A stretch of 53,430 nt of DNA from Actinomycetota bacterium (GTDB lineage Bacteria > Actinomycetota > Acidimicrobiia > Acidimicrobiales > Acidimicrobilacustridaceae): positions 1 through 53,430 of the forward strand of contig WLCQ01000002.1 in NCBI GenBank assembly GCA_009705225.1, in the 5' to 3' direction. Position numbers and translations under genes: made by a program. Position 1 is the first letter of the stretch. The number at the start of each line of letters is the position of its first letter. The notes under the pieces were generated by a model that saw only the letters and a list, made by a program, of their open reading frames with translations, did not search any database and was not told the DNA's origin. Shown one piece after another: positions 23,820 through 31,413 of the stretch.

Positions 23820-24821
23820 ATGTCCGTGCACGCAGCGTCCTGGCCATCGATCGCAGGCGACCCGCGCGAGGTCTATGCCCCCGAGGTGCTCGCCGCGCTC
23901 CGCTCGGCCGCGGCTTCGGTGCGTGCTGCGGCACCGGCCGCTGCACTTGAACTCCTGCGACTCCGCCTGGCAACCCTGCTCGGGCACAACGCCGAGCTCG
24001 ATGCGCCGGCCTGGGGAACGCCGACCCCCGCGCAGTGCGCTGAGCTCGGCGACTGGGCCTCTGCCGGGAGCTTCGACTCCAGTGATCGCGCTGCTTTGGC
24101 GCTGGGCGAACAGTTCGCCATCGACATCACCGGTGTTTCCGGTGGTCCGCTGGCCGATGCCGCCGCAGCCCATGGCGCCTCCGTGCTGGCGCTGGTGCAG
24201 GGCGTGTTCCTCCTCGATCTCGGGCACCGCTGTGCCAAGGCCCTCGGGAGACTCTTCGACACCTCGATCACGTCGGCTGATTGGGCCTGGCCGGTGTCGG
24301 GTGATGCGGCCGACGAGGCCGACGCGCAGTGCGTCGAAGCACCTGGTGCCGATCCGATGGCAGCCATCGGCGAACTGCTCAGGGTCACGGCCAAGCTGCA
24401 GACGCTTGATCCCGTGCTGCGCGAACTCGTGCGGATGCGCGGTGCGCATCATCATCAGTGTCGGCGCTGTCAGTCAGTGCGCAGCGTGGCCGCGATCGAG
24501 TCTGGTCTCGACGAGGCAGCGCTCGAGGCCGCCCGTCCGGGATCCACGGTGAGTTCGGGTCGGCAACAGGCGGCACTGGCGCTGACCGACGCCGTTCTGG
24601 TCGGCAGGGTCGAACTCTCTGACGCTCTCGTTGAGCAGATCCACACAGAACTCACCGCAGCCGAAGCTGTCGAGATGGTCTGCTACCTGATGCGCAATTC
24701 GGCCAACAAGATCGCCGTGGCGTTCGGGGCCGATGCGGCGATCGTGTCGGAGGGCTTCGAGTATCAGGTGATCGACGCCGAGGGCGAGACCATCACGGTC
24801 GATCACCCGCAGCCGGCTTGA
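23820..24821 (+). CDS. Carboxymuconolactone decarboxylase/AhpD-like tandem protein
   Basis: 333 residues, about twice the AhpD unit. The C-terminal half carries an AhpD-type redox motif, HHHQCRRCQS, with Cys214 and Cys217. The Ala-rich N-terminal half has the same helical repeat pattern but no CxxC. AhpD-like proteins act as peroxidase-linked disulfide reductases; CMD proteins decarboxylate lactones of aromatic degradation. Lack of a lipoyl-linked partner leaves this undecided. Last gene of the catabolic run; an 8-bp tandem repeat follows the stop. Confidence 0.78.
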   Translation: MSVHAASWPSIAGDPREVYAPEVLAALRSAAASVRAAAPAAALELLRLRLATLLGHNAELDAPAWGTPTPAQCAELGDWASAGSFDSSDRAALALGEQFAIDITGVSGGPLADAAAAHGASVLALVQGVFLLDLGHRCAKALGRLFDTSITSADWAWPVSGDAADEADAQCVEAPGADPMAAIGELLRVTAKLQTLDPVLRELVRMRGAHHHQCRRCQSVRSVAAIESGLDEAALEAARPGSTVSSGRQQAALALTDAVLVGRVELSDALVEQIHTELTAAEAVEMVCYLMRNSANKIAVAFGADAAIVSEGFEYQVIDAEGETITVDHPQPA

Positions 24822-24842
24822 ACGACTGAACGACTGAACGAC
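24820..24842. repeat. 8-bp tandem repeats overlapping a stop codon
   Basis: GAACGACT occurs twice and then as GAACGAC. The first two bases (GA) of the array are the last two bases of the TGA stop at 24819-24821. Confidence 0.75.
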
Positions 24843-24850
24843 GGGCCGAA

Positions 24851-24863
24851 TCCCCGTGGGGGA
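24851..24863. terminator. Short G+C hairpin between convergent genes
   Basis: TCCCC (24851-24855) and GGGGA (24859-24863) around a GTG loop, between the AhpD-like gene and the desaturase. No U-tract, short stem. Confidence 0.35.
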
Positions 24864-24872
24864 GATCGGTGA

Positions 24873-26042
24873 TCAGTCGAGGTCGGCGGCGAGAGCAGGA
24901 GCTTCAGCGGTGCTGACCGCCCCTGCGTACTTCTCGGTCATTGCTTCGTCGTAAGTGATCCAGTGACCCTCATCGAAGTCGTAGAGCTTGCACTGGCGGG
25001 TGTTGGACACGAAGTCGCGGAAGCGAAGTGGTTCATCGTGCACGACGCCCGGGAACGCCTCTTTGATGGCTTCGGTGGCCATCTCGAGGTTGTACATGGG
25101 GATGCGCATGTCGACGTGGTGGGGCAGATGCACCATGATCCAGTGGAAGAAGAAGTTGAGTCCGAATCGGGCCCGCAGCACGGTGGTGCCTTCCATCTGA
25201 CCGCGGAACTTGGTCCATTCCCGGCGCTTCCACCAGCGAATGCTGGGCTGCACATGGTGCACATGCACGAATGATCCGATGATGTACCCGAAGATCAGGA
25301 ACGGGATGACGAGCACCTTGATGGGCAGCCAGACGACTGCCAGCACCGTGCCCGATTGCATCCAACCAATGAGGCCCAGCAGCACCGAAGAGATGCCGAC
25401 GAAAGACCACACAAAGGTGCGATCACGACGAATGGCCTTGGCCCAACGTGCCGGTGGGGTGCCGACGATCATCTTCTGCCACCACACCTCACGCAGGAAG
25501 TAGGAGCCGGATCCGAGCCAGGACCACTCGAAGCGGTGACGGGCCCGTTCGAAGCGCGACATCGAGCGGTACTGCGCTGCGGTGTAGGGATGCCACACGA
25601 AATCGAAACCCTCGCGCACCGTGTAGTTGTGGTGGATGCGGTTGTGGCCGAGCACCCAGCCCTCGTAGACATGCCAGGAAGGCAGCATGGCGACGGTTCC
25701 AACCACTCGATTGATGCGCTTGCTCGAGAACAGTGCGCCATGTGCCGCGTCGTGGGCGATGACGAACAGGCCGGAGATCACAAGGCCCGAAAGCACCCAG
25801 AGGGCGATCGTGGCGAAAGGATTGTGGATGAGGATCAGGCCGGCCATGGTGGCGGCGTAGATCACGAGGTCGCGGGCGAAATACGCCAGGCCCTTCCACG
25901 TGGGGTTGTCGTAGGCGGCCTCGGGGATGATGTCGATCACCGGCAGCAGCGAACCCTTACCGACCGCCTTCTCGCGCTCGATGTCGGGACGCTCGGTTTC
26001 GCGGGTGTCTGTATCGGCGAGAGCTGATTCCGGGGGGACCAT
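24873..26042 (-). CDS. Membrane fatty acid desaturase
   Basis: 389 residues. The three di-iron histidine boxes are HDAAH (97-101), HNRIHH (133-138) and HLPHH (305-309), with an additional HVHH (260-263). Hydrophobic segments flank them as expected for an integral acyl-lipid desaturase. It introduces a cis double bond into membrane fatty acids and needs ferredoxin or a similar donor. A TANNNT hexamer six bases before ATG 26042 and a TetR-type palindrome immediately upstream suggest a tightly repressed leaderless promoter. Confidence 0.92.
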   Translation of the reverse strand: MVPPESALADTDTRETERPDIEREKAVGKGSLLPVIDIIPEAAYDNPTWKGLAYFARDLVIYAATMAGLILIHNPFATIALWVLSGLVISGLFVIAHDAAHGALFSSKRINRVVGTVAMLPSWHVYEGWVLGHNRIHHNYTVREGFDFVWHPYTAAQYRSMSRFERARHRFEWSWLGSGSYFLREVWWQKMIVGTPPARWAKAIRRDRTFVWSFVGISSVLLGLIGWMQSGTVLAVVWLPIKVLVIPFLIFGYIIGSFVHVHHVQPSIRWWKRREWTKFRGQMEGTTVLRARFGLNFFFHWIMVHLPHHVDMRIPMYNLEMATEAIKEAFPGVVHDEPLRFRDFVSNTRQCKLYDFDEGHWITYDEAMTEKYAGAVSTAEAPALAADLD

Positions 26043-26048
26043 GGGACG

Positions 26049-26054
26049 AGTCTA
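26049..26054 (-). promoter_or_regulatory. Candidate leaderless -10 (TAGACT) for the desaturase
   Basis: Minus-strand TAGACT six bases upstream of ATG 26042; no Shine-Dalgarno. Directly abuts the palindrome at 26055-26070. Confidence 0.5.
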
Positions 26055-26070
26055 CCTACCGGTCGGTAGG
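26055..26070. promoter_or_regulatory. TetR-family-type operator upstream of the desaturase
   Basis: CCTACCG (26055-26061), GT, CGGTAGG (26064-26070): a perfect 7-bp inverted repeat with a two-base centre. The TACCG/CGGTA half-sites resemble operators of actinobacterial TetR regulators of lipid metabolism. Position between -10 and -35 predicts repression. The regulator gene is not in the window. Confidence 0.6.
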
Positions 26071-26116
26071 CAGGGGACACCAAGGGGGAGACGGGACCTC
26101 CGCGAATTTCGGTATT

Positions 26117-27355
26117 TCAGGCTGAGGGGTCAGAACCCTCACCGAGGGGAGGGTCGGTGGGCACGTCGAGGAGCTCTGGGGCCGAGAACAATCTGGTGGT
26201 GAGGTCAAGGGGTTGGAGCGGTTCGATCTCGGTGGGTACCTGGACCCCCTTCTCACGGAAACGGCGGGCCGAGACCAGCACCCGCGACTCCAGCGAGCCG
26301 ATTGCCTCGTTGTAGTTCTTGGTGGCAGTGGTGAGGCCGGCGCCGACCTTCACGAGCTTGTCGGCGAAGGTGACGAGTCGTTGATGCATCTCGGCCCCGA
26401 TGGCGGCGATCTCTTCGGCGTTCTGGGCGAGGCGGTCCTGCTGCCATCCATACGAGATGGCTCGTAGCAGCGCGATGAGGGCCCCCGGGGAGGCCGGAAG
26501 GACGCCTCGGGAGATCGCGTCGTCGAACCATGAGGGCTTCGCCTCGAACGCGGCATTGAGGAAGGTGTCGCCGGGGACGAACATGACCACGAAATCAAGC
26601 GCACCCTCGACGTAGGTGCTGTAGTTGCGGCGCTGCAGTTCGTTGACGTGGGCAAGGAGGTCGCGGGTGTGCTGTTGCATCAGGGCGGAGCGTCGATCGG
26701 GGTCATCGGCGCCAACGGCGTCGAGGTATGCCGACATCGGAACCTTCGCATCGATGACGATGGATCGTGACTGCGGAAGTTTCACGACGAGATCCGGACG
26801 GAGCCGACCGTCGTCGCCCTCGACGGTTGTCTGCGTGACGAAGTCGCAATGTTCGATCATGCCGGCGAGCTCGACGACCCGTTGCAGCTGCATTTCGCCC
26901 CACGAGCCGCGTGCCCGGTTGTCTTTCATCGCAGTGGCAAGTGTGTGGGTTTCGGCCTGCAACGACTTGGTGATCTGATCGAGGCCGGTGATGGTGGTGC
27001 GGAGTTCGGCGGAGTCCTTGGTTCGCGATTGTTCGATCTCGACGAGTTTCTCGCTGAGTTGACGAAGGTTGGTGTCGATGGGTTCCACCAGCGAGCGAAC
27101 GGTCTTCTCTCGTTGCGAGTCCTCGCGGGCAGTGGCCTCGGTGAGTTCGCGCATGCGGGTGGCGTTCATGTCGACGAGCTTCTGCTGGCTCTCGGCGAGG
27201 ATCGATGCCGACAGCTCCCGGAAGCGTTCGGCTTCGGCGGCCGATGTGGCCGACCGCGAGCGTTCGGCCCTGGCGGCGCCGATGAGGAGGCCGGCGAGAA
27301 CGCCGACGAGGGCGCCGGCCAGCAGGGCGATGAGGATCGCGACAGAGGAACTCAT
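26117..27355 (-). CDS. rmuC: DNA recombination protein RmuC
   Basis: 412 residues. An N-terminal membrane segment (about 5-28) precedes a long coiled coil rich in Glu/Arg/Gln (about 30-150), then the PD-(D/E)XK-like nuclease core (GSWGEMQLQRVVELAGM, RPDLVVKLPQSRSIVIDAKVPMSAY, FVPGDTFLNAA). RmuC limits inversions at short inverted repeats; its biochemical activity is poorly known. ATG 27355 is chosen because the membrane anchor begins there and TACCGT lies seven bases upstream; the frame extends upstream but enters the carotenoid oxygenase gene. Confidence 0.9.
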   Translation of the reverse strand: MSSSVAILIALLAGALVGVLAGLLIGAARAERSRSATSAAEAERFRELSASILAESQQKLVDMNATRMRELTEATAREDSQREKTVRSLVEPIDTNLRQLSEKLVEIEQSRTKDSAELRTTITGLDQITKSLQAETHTLATAMKDNRARGSWGEMQLQRVVELAGMIEHCDFVTQTTVEGDDGRLRPDLVVKLPQSRSIVIDAKVPMSAYLDAVGADDPDRRSALMQQHTRDLLAHVNELQRRNYSTYVEGALDFVVMFVPGDTFLNAAFEAKPSWFDDAISRGVLPASPGALIALLRAISYGWQQDRLAQNAEEIAAIGAEMHQRLVTFADKLVKVGAGLTTATKNYNEAIGSLESRVLVSARRFREKGVQVPTEIEPLQPLDLTTRLFSAPELLDVPTDPPLGEGSDPSA

Positions 27356-27362
27356 GACGCCG

Positions 27363-27368
27363 ACGGTA
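27363..27368 (-). promoter_or_regulatory. Candidate leaderless -10 (TACCGT) for rmuC
   Basis: Minus-strand TACCGT seven bases before ATG 27355, no Shine-Dalgarno. Confidence 0.4.
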
Positions 27369-27451
27369 CTGATCGGGTGCGACAGCGCTGCGGACGCTCT
27401 ACGGTACGGGCGGGCCTCCACGGGGGTGAAGGTCCGTCGGGAGGCGATGTC

Positions 27452-28828
27452 ATGTCCAACACCACGTACCTTGAGGGCAATTTCGCTCCGGTGCCTGACG
27501 AGATCGACGCTGTCGAGCTCGAGATCACCGGCACGCTGCCCGAGGCACTCGAGGGCCGGTTCATCCGCACCGGCCCCAACCCCATCAACCCTGATCCCTC
27601 GAACCACCACTGGTTCATCGGTGAGGGCATGGTCCATGGCGTGTCGCTGCGTGGCGGCAAGGCCGAGTGGTACCGCAACCGTTGGGTGCTCGGCCCGAGT
27701 GCCGCCGCTCATCTGGATCGCACGCCCACCATTCCCGCCGCCGGTGGCGTGTTCCCCGGTGATGGCAACACCAACCTCGTGCATCACGCCGGCATGGTGC
27801 TCGCGCTCGAAGAGTTGAGTTGCCCCTACGTGATTGGTCGCGATCTACAGACCCTCGGTCAGACCGACTTTGGTGGTCCGTTGCCGTTCGGCATCAACGC
27901 GCATCCCAAGTTCGATGCCGCCACCGGCGAGATGCATGTAATGGGTTACTCGTTCGCTGCGCCGTTCATGCGATACCAGGTGATCTCCGCCGAGGGTCAG
28001 GTCGTGCACGGCGTCGATGTCGATATTGCCGGCCCTGTCATGGTGCACGACATGGGTCTCACCGAGCGTTTCGCCATCGCGCTCGATCTTCCCGTGCTGT
28101 TCGACATCGAACTGGCGATGACCGGGCGTCGTCTTCCGTACCGGTGGTTCGACGACTACACGCCGCGGGTCGGATTCATCCCGCGCGGTGGAATGGGCGG
28201 CGGGCTCCGTGCCGGTGCACCTGCGCCGACCGTCTGGATCGAAATCGATCCCTGTTATGTGTTCCATCCGCTCAACGCCTACGACGATGGAGCGAACGTC
28301 GTCATGGACGTGGTGCGTCATCCCACGATGTTCCGTGAGGAACTCGAAGGCCCCAACGATGGCGATCCGTGGCTCGAGCGCTGGGTGTTCGATCTCGATC
28401 GTCGCTCGTTCTCGTCCACGGTCATCGACGATGCCGTTCAGGAGTTCCCCCGCATCGACGAGCGGCTCACCGGCCTGCGTCATAGCTATGGCTGGTCAGC
28501 GGGAGCAAGTCTGAGCACGCTCGGGTCCACCGATGTCGAAGTGGGTGGCTCGGTGTTCAAGCACGATCTCGTGGCCGGCACCACCGAGCGTCGTGAACTC
28601 GGCAAGGGTCGCATCGGCGGCGAGTTCGTCTTCGTGCCAGCCAGCGACGACGCAGCCGAGGGCGAGGGCTGGTTGATGACCTATCTGAACGATCTGCCCA
28701 GCGGCACCGGCGAACTCGTCGTGCTCGACGCCCAGGATCTCAGCGATGTCGCCCGGGTGCATCTTCCCCGCCGTGTACCGGTCGGATTCCACGGCAACTG
28801 GATCCCCGATTCGGCCGTGCGCGACTAA
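27452..28828 (+). CDS. Carotenoid oxygenase (RPE65/CCD family)
   Basis: 458 residues. The four iron-binding histidines of the seven-blade propeller are identifiable: His151 (NAHPKFD), His199 (MVHDMG), His272 (FHPLNAYDDG) and His447 (GFHGNWI). The N-terminal FIRTGPNPINPDP motif is also typical. Enzymes of this family cleave double bonds of carotenoids, apocarotenoids or stilbenes with O2. The start at ATG 27452 follows GGGAGG; the frame continues upstream across rmuC antisense sequence, which I reject. A terminator-like inverted repeat follows, then a beta-oxidation-type pair. Confidence 0.92.
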   Translation: MSNTTYLEGNFAPVPDEIDAVELEITGTLPEALEGRFIRTGPNPINPDPSNHHWFIGEGMVHGVSLRGGKAEWYRNRWVLGPSAAAHLDRTPTIPAAGGVFPGDGNTNLVHHAGMVLALEELSCPYVIGRDLQTLGQTDFGGPLPFGINAHPKFDAATGEMHVMGYSFAAPFMRYQVISAEGQVVHGVDVDIAGPVMVHDMGLTERFAIALDLPVLFDIELAMTGRRLPYRWFDDYTPRVGFIPRGGMGGGLRAGAPAPTVWIEIDPCYVFHPLNAYDDGANVVMDVVRHPTMFREELEGPNDGDPWLERWVFDLDRRSFSSTVIDDAVQEFPRIDERLTGLRHSYGWSAGASLSTLGSTDVEVGGSVFKHDLVAGTTERRELGKGRIGGEFVFVPASDDAAEGEGWLMTYLNDLPSGTGELVVLDAQDLSDVARVHLPRRVPVGFHGNWIPDSAVRD

Positions 28829-28845
28829 GCCGCTCGCGACCCCGC

Positions 28846-28878
28846 CGACAGCACGACTCCCCGGCGCCGATGCTGTCG
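28846..28878 (+). terminator. Terminator-like inverted repeat after the carotenoid oxygenase
   Basis: CGACAGCA (28846-28853) pairs with TGCTGTCG (28871-28878), 8 bp perfect, 17-base loop that itself contains GGCGCC. A second small hairpin (GCGTGTCC/GGACGCGC, 28901-28919) follows before the SDR gene. Confidence 0.4.
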
Positions 28879-28939
28879 AACATGACACAATCGTCGCTTC
28901 GCGTGTCCGTCGGACGCGCACGATCGCAGGGAGAGCGCG

Positions 28940-29842
28940 ATGGCTGGATTGTGTGAAGGACGGGTATGCATCGTCACTGGCGCCGGGCGTGGCATCGGGC
29001 GTGAGCATTCGCTGATGTTGGCTGCTGAAGGCGCCAAGGTCATCGTGAACGATCTCGGTGGTTCTCGTGATGGAACCGGCACTGATCGCGGTCCGGCCCA
29101 GGAAGTTGTTGACGAGATCATCGCCGCTGGTGGCGAGGCTGTCGTCAACACCGACGACATCAGCGATTGGGCTGGTGCTGAGCGCATTGTTCAACAGGCC
29201 ATCGACACCTACGGTCGCCTCGACGTGCTCATCAACAACGCCGGCATCCTGCGCGATCGCATGCTCACCAACATGAGCGAAGCCGAATGGGATGCCGTCA
29301 TCAAGGTGCATCTCAAGGGCACCGCCGGCCCCGCGCATTTCGCGGCGGCGCACTGGCGTGATCGTTCGAAGGCAGGCGAGACCGTCGATGCTCGAATCAT
29401 CAACACCACCTCGCCCTCGGGCATCTACGGCAACATCGGCCAGACCAACTACGGCGCCGCCAAGGGTGGTATTGCCTCGTTCACGATCATTGCTGCTGAT
29501 GAACTCGCCCGCTACGGCGTCACTGTCAACGCCATCGCCCCGGCTGCGCTTACTCGTCTCACTGCTGATCTCGGTATCGGCGATGCTCCCGATGAGGTCA
29601 AGGAAGCAATGTCGGCGAAGTGGATCGCCCCGATCGTGGTGTGGCTGGCCAGCGAGGAGTCGCGTGGCGTCACCGGGCGCGTGTTCGATGTGCGTGGCGA
29701 TCTGCTCGCGGTGTCCGAGGGCTGGCATCAGGGCCCGAAGGTCACCAACGTGCTCGACCCATCCGCCATCGGCCCGCTGGTCGAGGAACTCATGAACACT
29801 GCCCGCCCCAATGCCGACATGCTCGGTAACGATCGAGTCTGA
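28940..29842 (+). CDS. SDR 3-hydroxyacyl-CoA dehydrogenase, MFE-2/Hsd4A-like
   Basis: 300 residues. Cofactor motif TGAGRGIG, the NDLGGSRDGTG insertion after strand 2 that marks peroxisomal multifunctional enzyme 2-type dehydrogenases, NNAG (INNAGILRDRML), and catalytic Tyr/Lys in NYGAAKGG. These oxidise (R)-3-hydroxyacyl-CoA, including steroid side-chain CoA esters in mycobacterial Hsd4A. The adjacent MaoC-type hydratase supplies the other MFE-2 activity. AGGGAGAG precedes ATG 28940. Confidence 0.88.
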   Translation: MAGLCEGRVCIVTGAGRGIGREHSLMLAAEGAKVIVNDLGGSRDGTGTDRGPAQEVVDEIIAAGGEAVVNTDDISDWAGAERIVQQAIDTYGRLDVLINNAGILRDRMLTNMSEAEWDAVIKVHLKGTAGPAHFAAAHWRDRSKAGETVDARIINTTSPSGIYGNIGQTNYGAAKGGIASFTIIAADELARYGVTVNAIAPAALTRLTADLGIGDAPDEVKEAMSAKWIAPIVVWLASEESRGVTGRVFDVRGDLLAVSEGWHQGPKVTNVLDPSAIGPLVEELMNTARPNADMLGNDRV

Positions 29843-29852
29843 GGAAACCATC

Positions 29853-30701
29853 ATGCCCATCAATCACGACGTCGTCGGCGCCACCGGAGCGCCGGTCACC
29901 CATAGCTGGACCTCACGCGATTCACTGCTCTACGCGCTCGGTGTGGGGGCCGGGCTCGACGAGCTCGCTTTCACCACCGAGAACAGCCACGACATCACTC
30001 AGCGCACACTGCCGACCATGGCTGCGGTGATCGGTGGGGGCATCGCCGGAGCGGTAGCCGCCATTGGCGAGTTCAATTTCGCCATGCTGGTGCACGGTGA
30101 GCAGTCCTTCGTGCAGCACCGTGAGATCCCGGTGGAGGGTTCGCTCACCGCAACCGGACGCATCACTGGTATCTACGACAAGGGCTCCGGCGCCGTGGTG
30201 GCCTTCGAGGGTGACTGCATCGACGATGCCACCGGCGACGCGTTGCTCACTGTCGGCAGTGCCATCTTCATCCGAGGCGAGGGCGGCTGGGGTGGCGACC
30301 GCGGCCCATCCGGCGATCGCAACGCCGCTCCCGATCGTGGCGCTGATCATTCGGTCACCTACAGCACCCGTCCCGATCAGGCGCTCATCTACCGGCTCTC
30401 CGGCGATCGCAATCCACTGCACTCAGATCCGTGGTTCGCAGCACTGGCCGGGTTCGACCGACCGATCCTTCACGGTCTGTGCACCTACGGGTTCACCGGT
30501 CGTGCCCTGCTGCACACCCTGTGCGATTCCGATCCGGCCCGCTTCCGTTCCATGGAAGGTCGCTTTGCTTCGCCGGTGTACCCGGGCGAGGACCTCACCG
30601 TCGAGATGTGGCGCCTCGGTGCTGGCGAGTGCGTGTTCCAGACCCGCGGCCAGGACGGCCGTGTGGTGTTCGCCGGTGGACGACACACCTTCGCCGAGTA
30701 G
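29853..30701 (+). CDS. MaoC-type enoyl-CoA hydratase 2, Hsd4B-like
   Basis: 282 residues, double hot-dog. The hydratase-2 signature is YRLSGDRNPLHSDPWFAALAGFDRPILHGLCTYGF, split here as the catalytic Asp/His in SGDRNPLHSD and the following GFDRPILHGL helix. The N-terminal half is the degenerate hot-dog. It makes (R)-3-hydroxyacyl-CoA from 2-enoyl-CoA. ATG 29853 has GAGGAAA upstream and lies ten bases after the SDR stop; an earlier in-frame ATG at 29811 overlaps the SDR. Together the pair equals the two core domains of eukaryotic MFE-2. Confidence 0.9.
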   Translation: MPINHDVVGATGAPVTHSWTSRDSLLYALGVGAGLDELAFTTENSHDITQRTLPTMAAVIGGGIAGAVAAIGEFNFAMLVHGEQSFVQHREIPVEGSLTATGRITGIYDKGSGAVVAFEGDCIDDATGDALLTVGSAIFIRGEGGWGGDRGPSGDRNAAPDRGADHSVTYSTRPDQALIYRLSGDRNPLHSDPWFAALAGFDRPILHGLCTYGFTGRALLHTLCDSDPARFRSMEGRFASPVYPGEDLTVEMWRLGAGECVFQTRGQDGRVVFAGGRHTFAE

Positions 30702-30713
30702 AACTGCAGATCT

Positions 30714-31373
30714 TCAGAACAGGCGAAGCTCGTTGGATTCGATGCCGCGCAGCTCGTCGTAGTCGACCTCGACGCACGCGATGCCGCGAGCCTCAGCCAT
30801 CACCTTGGCCTGTGGCTTGATCGACTGGGCTACGAAAATGCCGCGCACCGGTCGCAGCAACGGGTCGAGATCGAGCCGTTCGAGATAGCGGGCGAGTTGC
30901 TCCACGCCATCGATATCGCCCCGGCGCTTCACCTCGATGGCCACGGCCACACCGTTAGCGTCGCGGCACAGAAGATCTACCGGGCCGATGTCAGTGGGCC
31001 ACTCCCGACGCACAAGCGTGAGACCCTCGCTGATGCTGTGGGGATGTTGGGCCAACAGCACCTGGAGATGAGCCTCGACACCGTCCTTCTGCAGACCGGG
31101 GTCGATGCCGAGCTCATGGGCCGAATCGTGCAGTAGCTCCTCGATGGTGATCGTGAGGGTTTCGCCCTTGGGGTTGGTCACGATCCAGCAGGACTCCTCC
31201 TCGACCACATGGTTCGGGGCGTTCATCCAGTTGAGCGGCTTGTAGGCGCCACCATCGGAGTGGATCGCCACGCAGCCGTCGGCCTTCACCATGATGAGGC
31301 GGGTGGCGCTGGGCAGATGGGCCGAGAGGCGTCCGGCGTAGTCCACGGAGCAGCGAGCGATGACGAGGCGCAT
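30714..31373 (-). CDS. nucS: Mismatch-specific endonuclease NucS/EndoMS
   Basis: 219 residues. N-terminal dimerisation/DNA-binding half (to about residue 100) and a C-terminal RecB-like nuclease core with Asp133, Glu147-x-Lys149 (VAIEVKRRG) and Gln159 (GVEQLARY). The C-terminus ends LRLF, resembling the beta-clamp-binding tail of actinobacterial NucS. In actinobacteria lacking MutS/MutL this enzyme provides non-canonical mismatch repair by cutting both strands at mismatches. TAGAGT lies nine bases before the ATG. Confidence 0.93.
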   Translation of the reverse strand: MRLVIARCSVDYAGRLSAHLPSATRLIMVKADGCVAIHSDGGAYKPLNWMNAPNHVVEEESCWIVTNPKGETLTITIEELLHDSAHELGIDPGLQKDGVEAHLQVLLAQHPHSISEGLTLVRREWPTDIGPVDLLCRDANGVAVAIEVKRRGDIDGVEQLARYLERLDLDPLLRPVRGIFVAQSIKPQAKVMAEARGIACVEVDYDELRGIESNELRLF

Positions 31374-31382
31374 GAAGTGGCC

Positions 31383-31388
31383 ACTCTA
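31383..31388 (-). promoter_or_regulatory. Candidate near-leaderless -10 (TAGAGT) for nucS
   Basis: Minus-strand TAGAGT nine bases before ATG 31373, in the 40-bp gap after the UbiB-family gene. Confidence 0.35.
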
Positions 31389-31413
31389 CGTGGCCGGACT
31401 CGTTGACGAACCG

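Noticed and set aside
26849-27451. Open reading continuing upstream of the carotenoid oxygenase start
   Set aside because: It is antisense to rmuC, has no carotenoid oxygenase homology, and a clear GGGAGG plus ATG occurs at 27452.
28496-29863. Long minus-strand open frame opposite the carotenoid oxygenase end and SDR
   Set aside because: Shadow of two clear plus-strand genes; no conserved domain visible and no start with a ribosome site.
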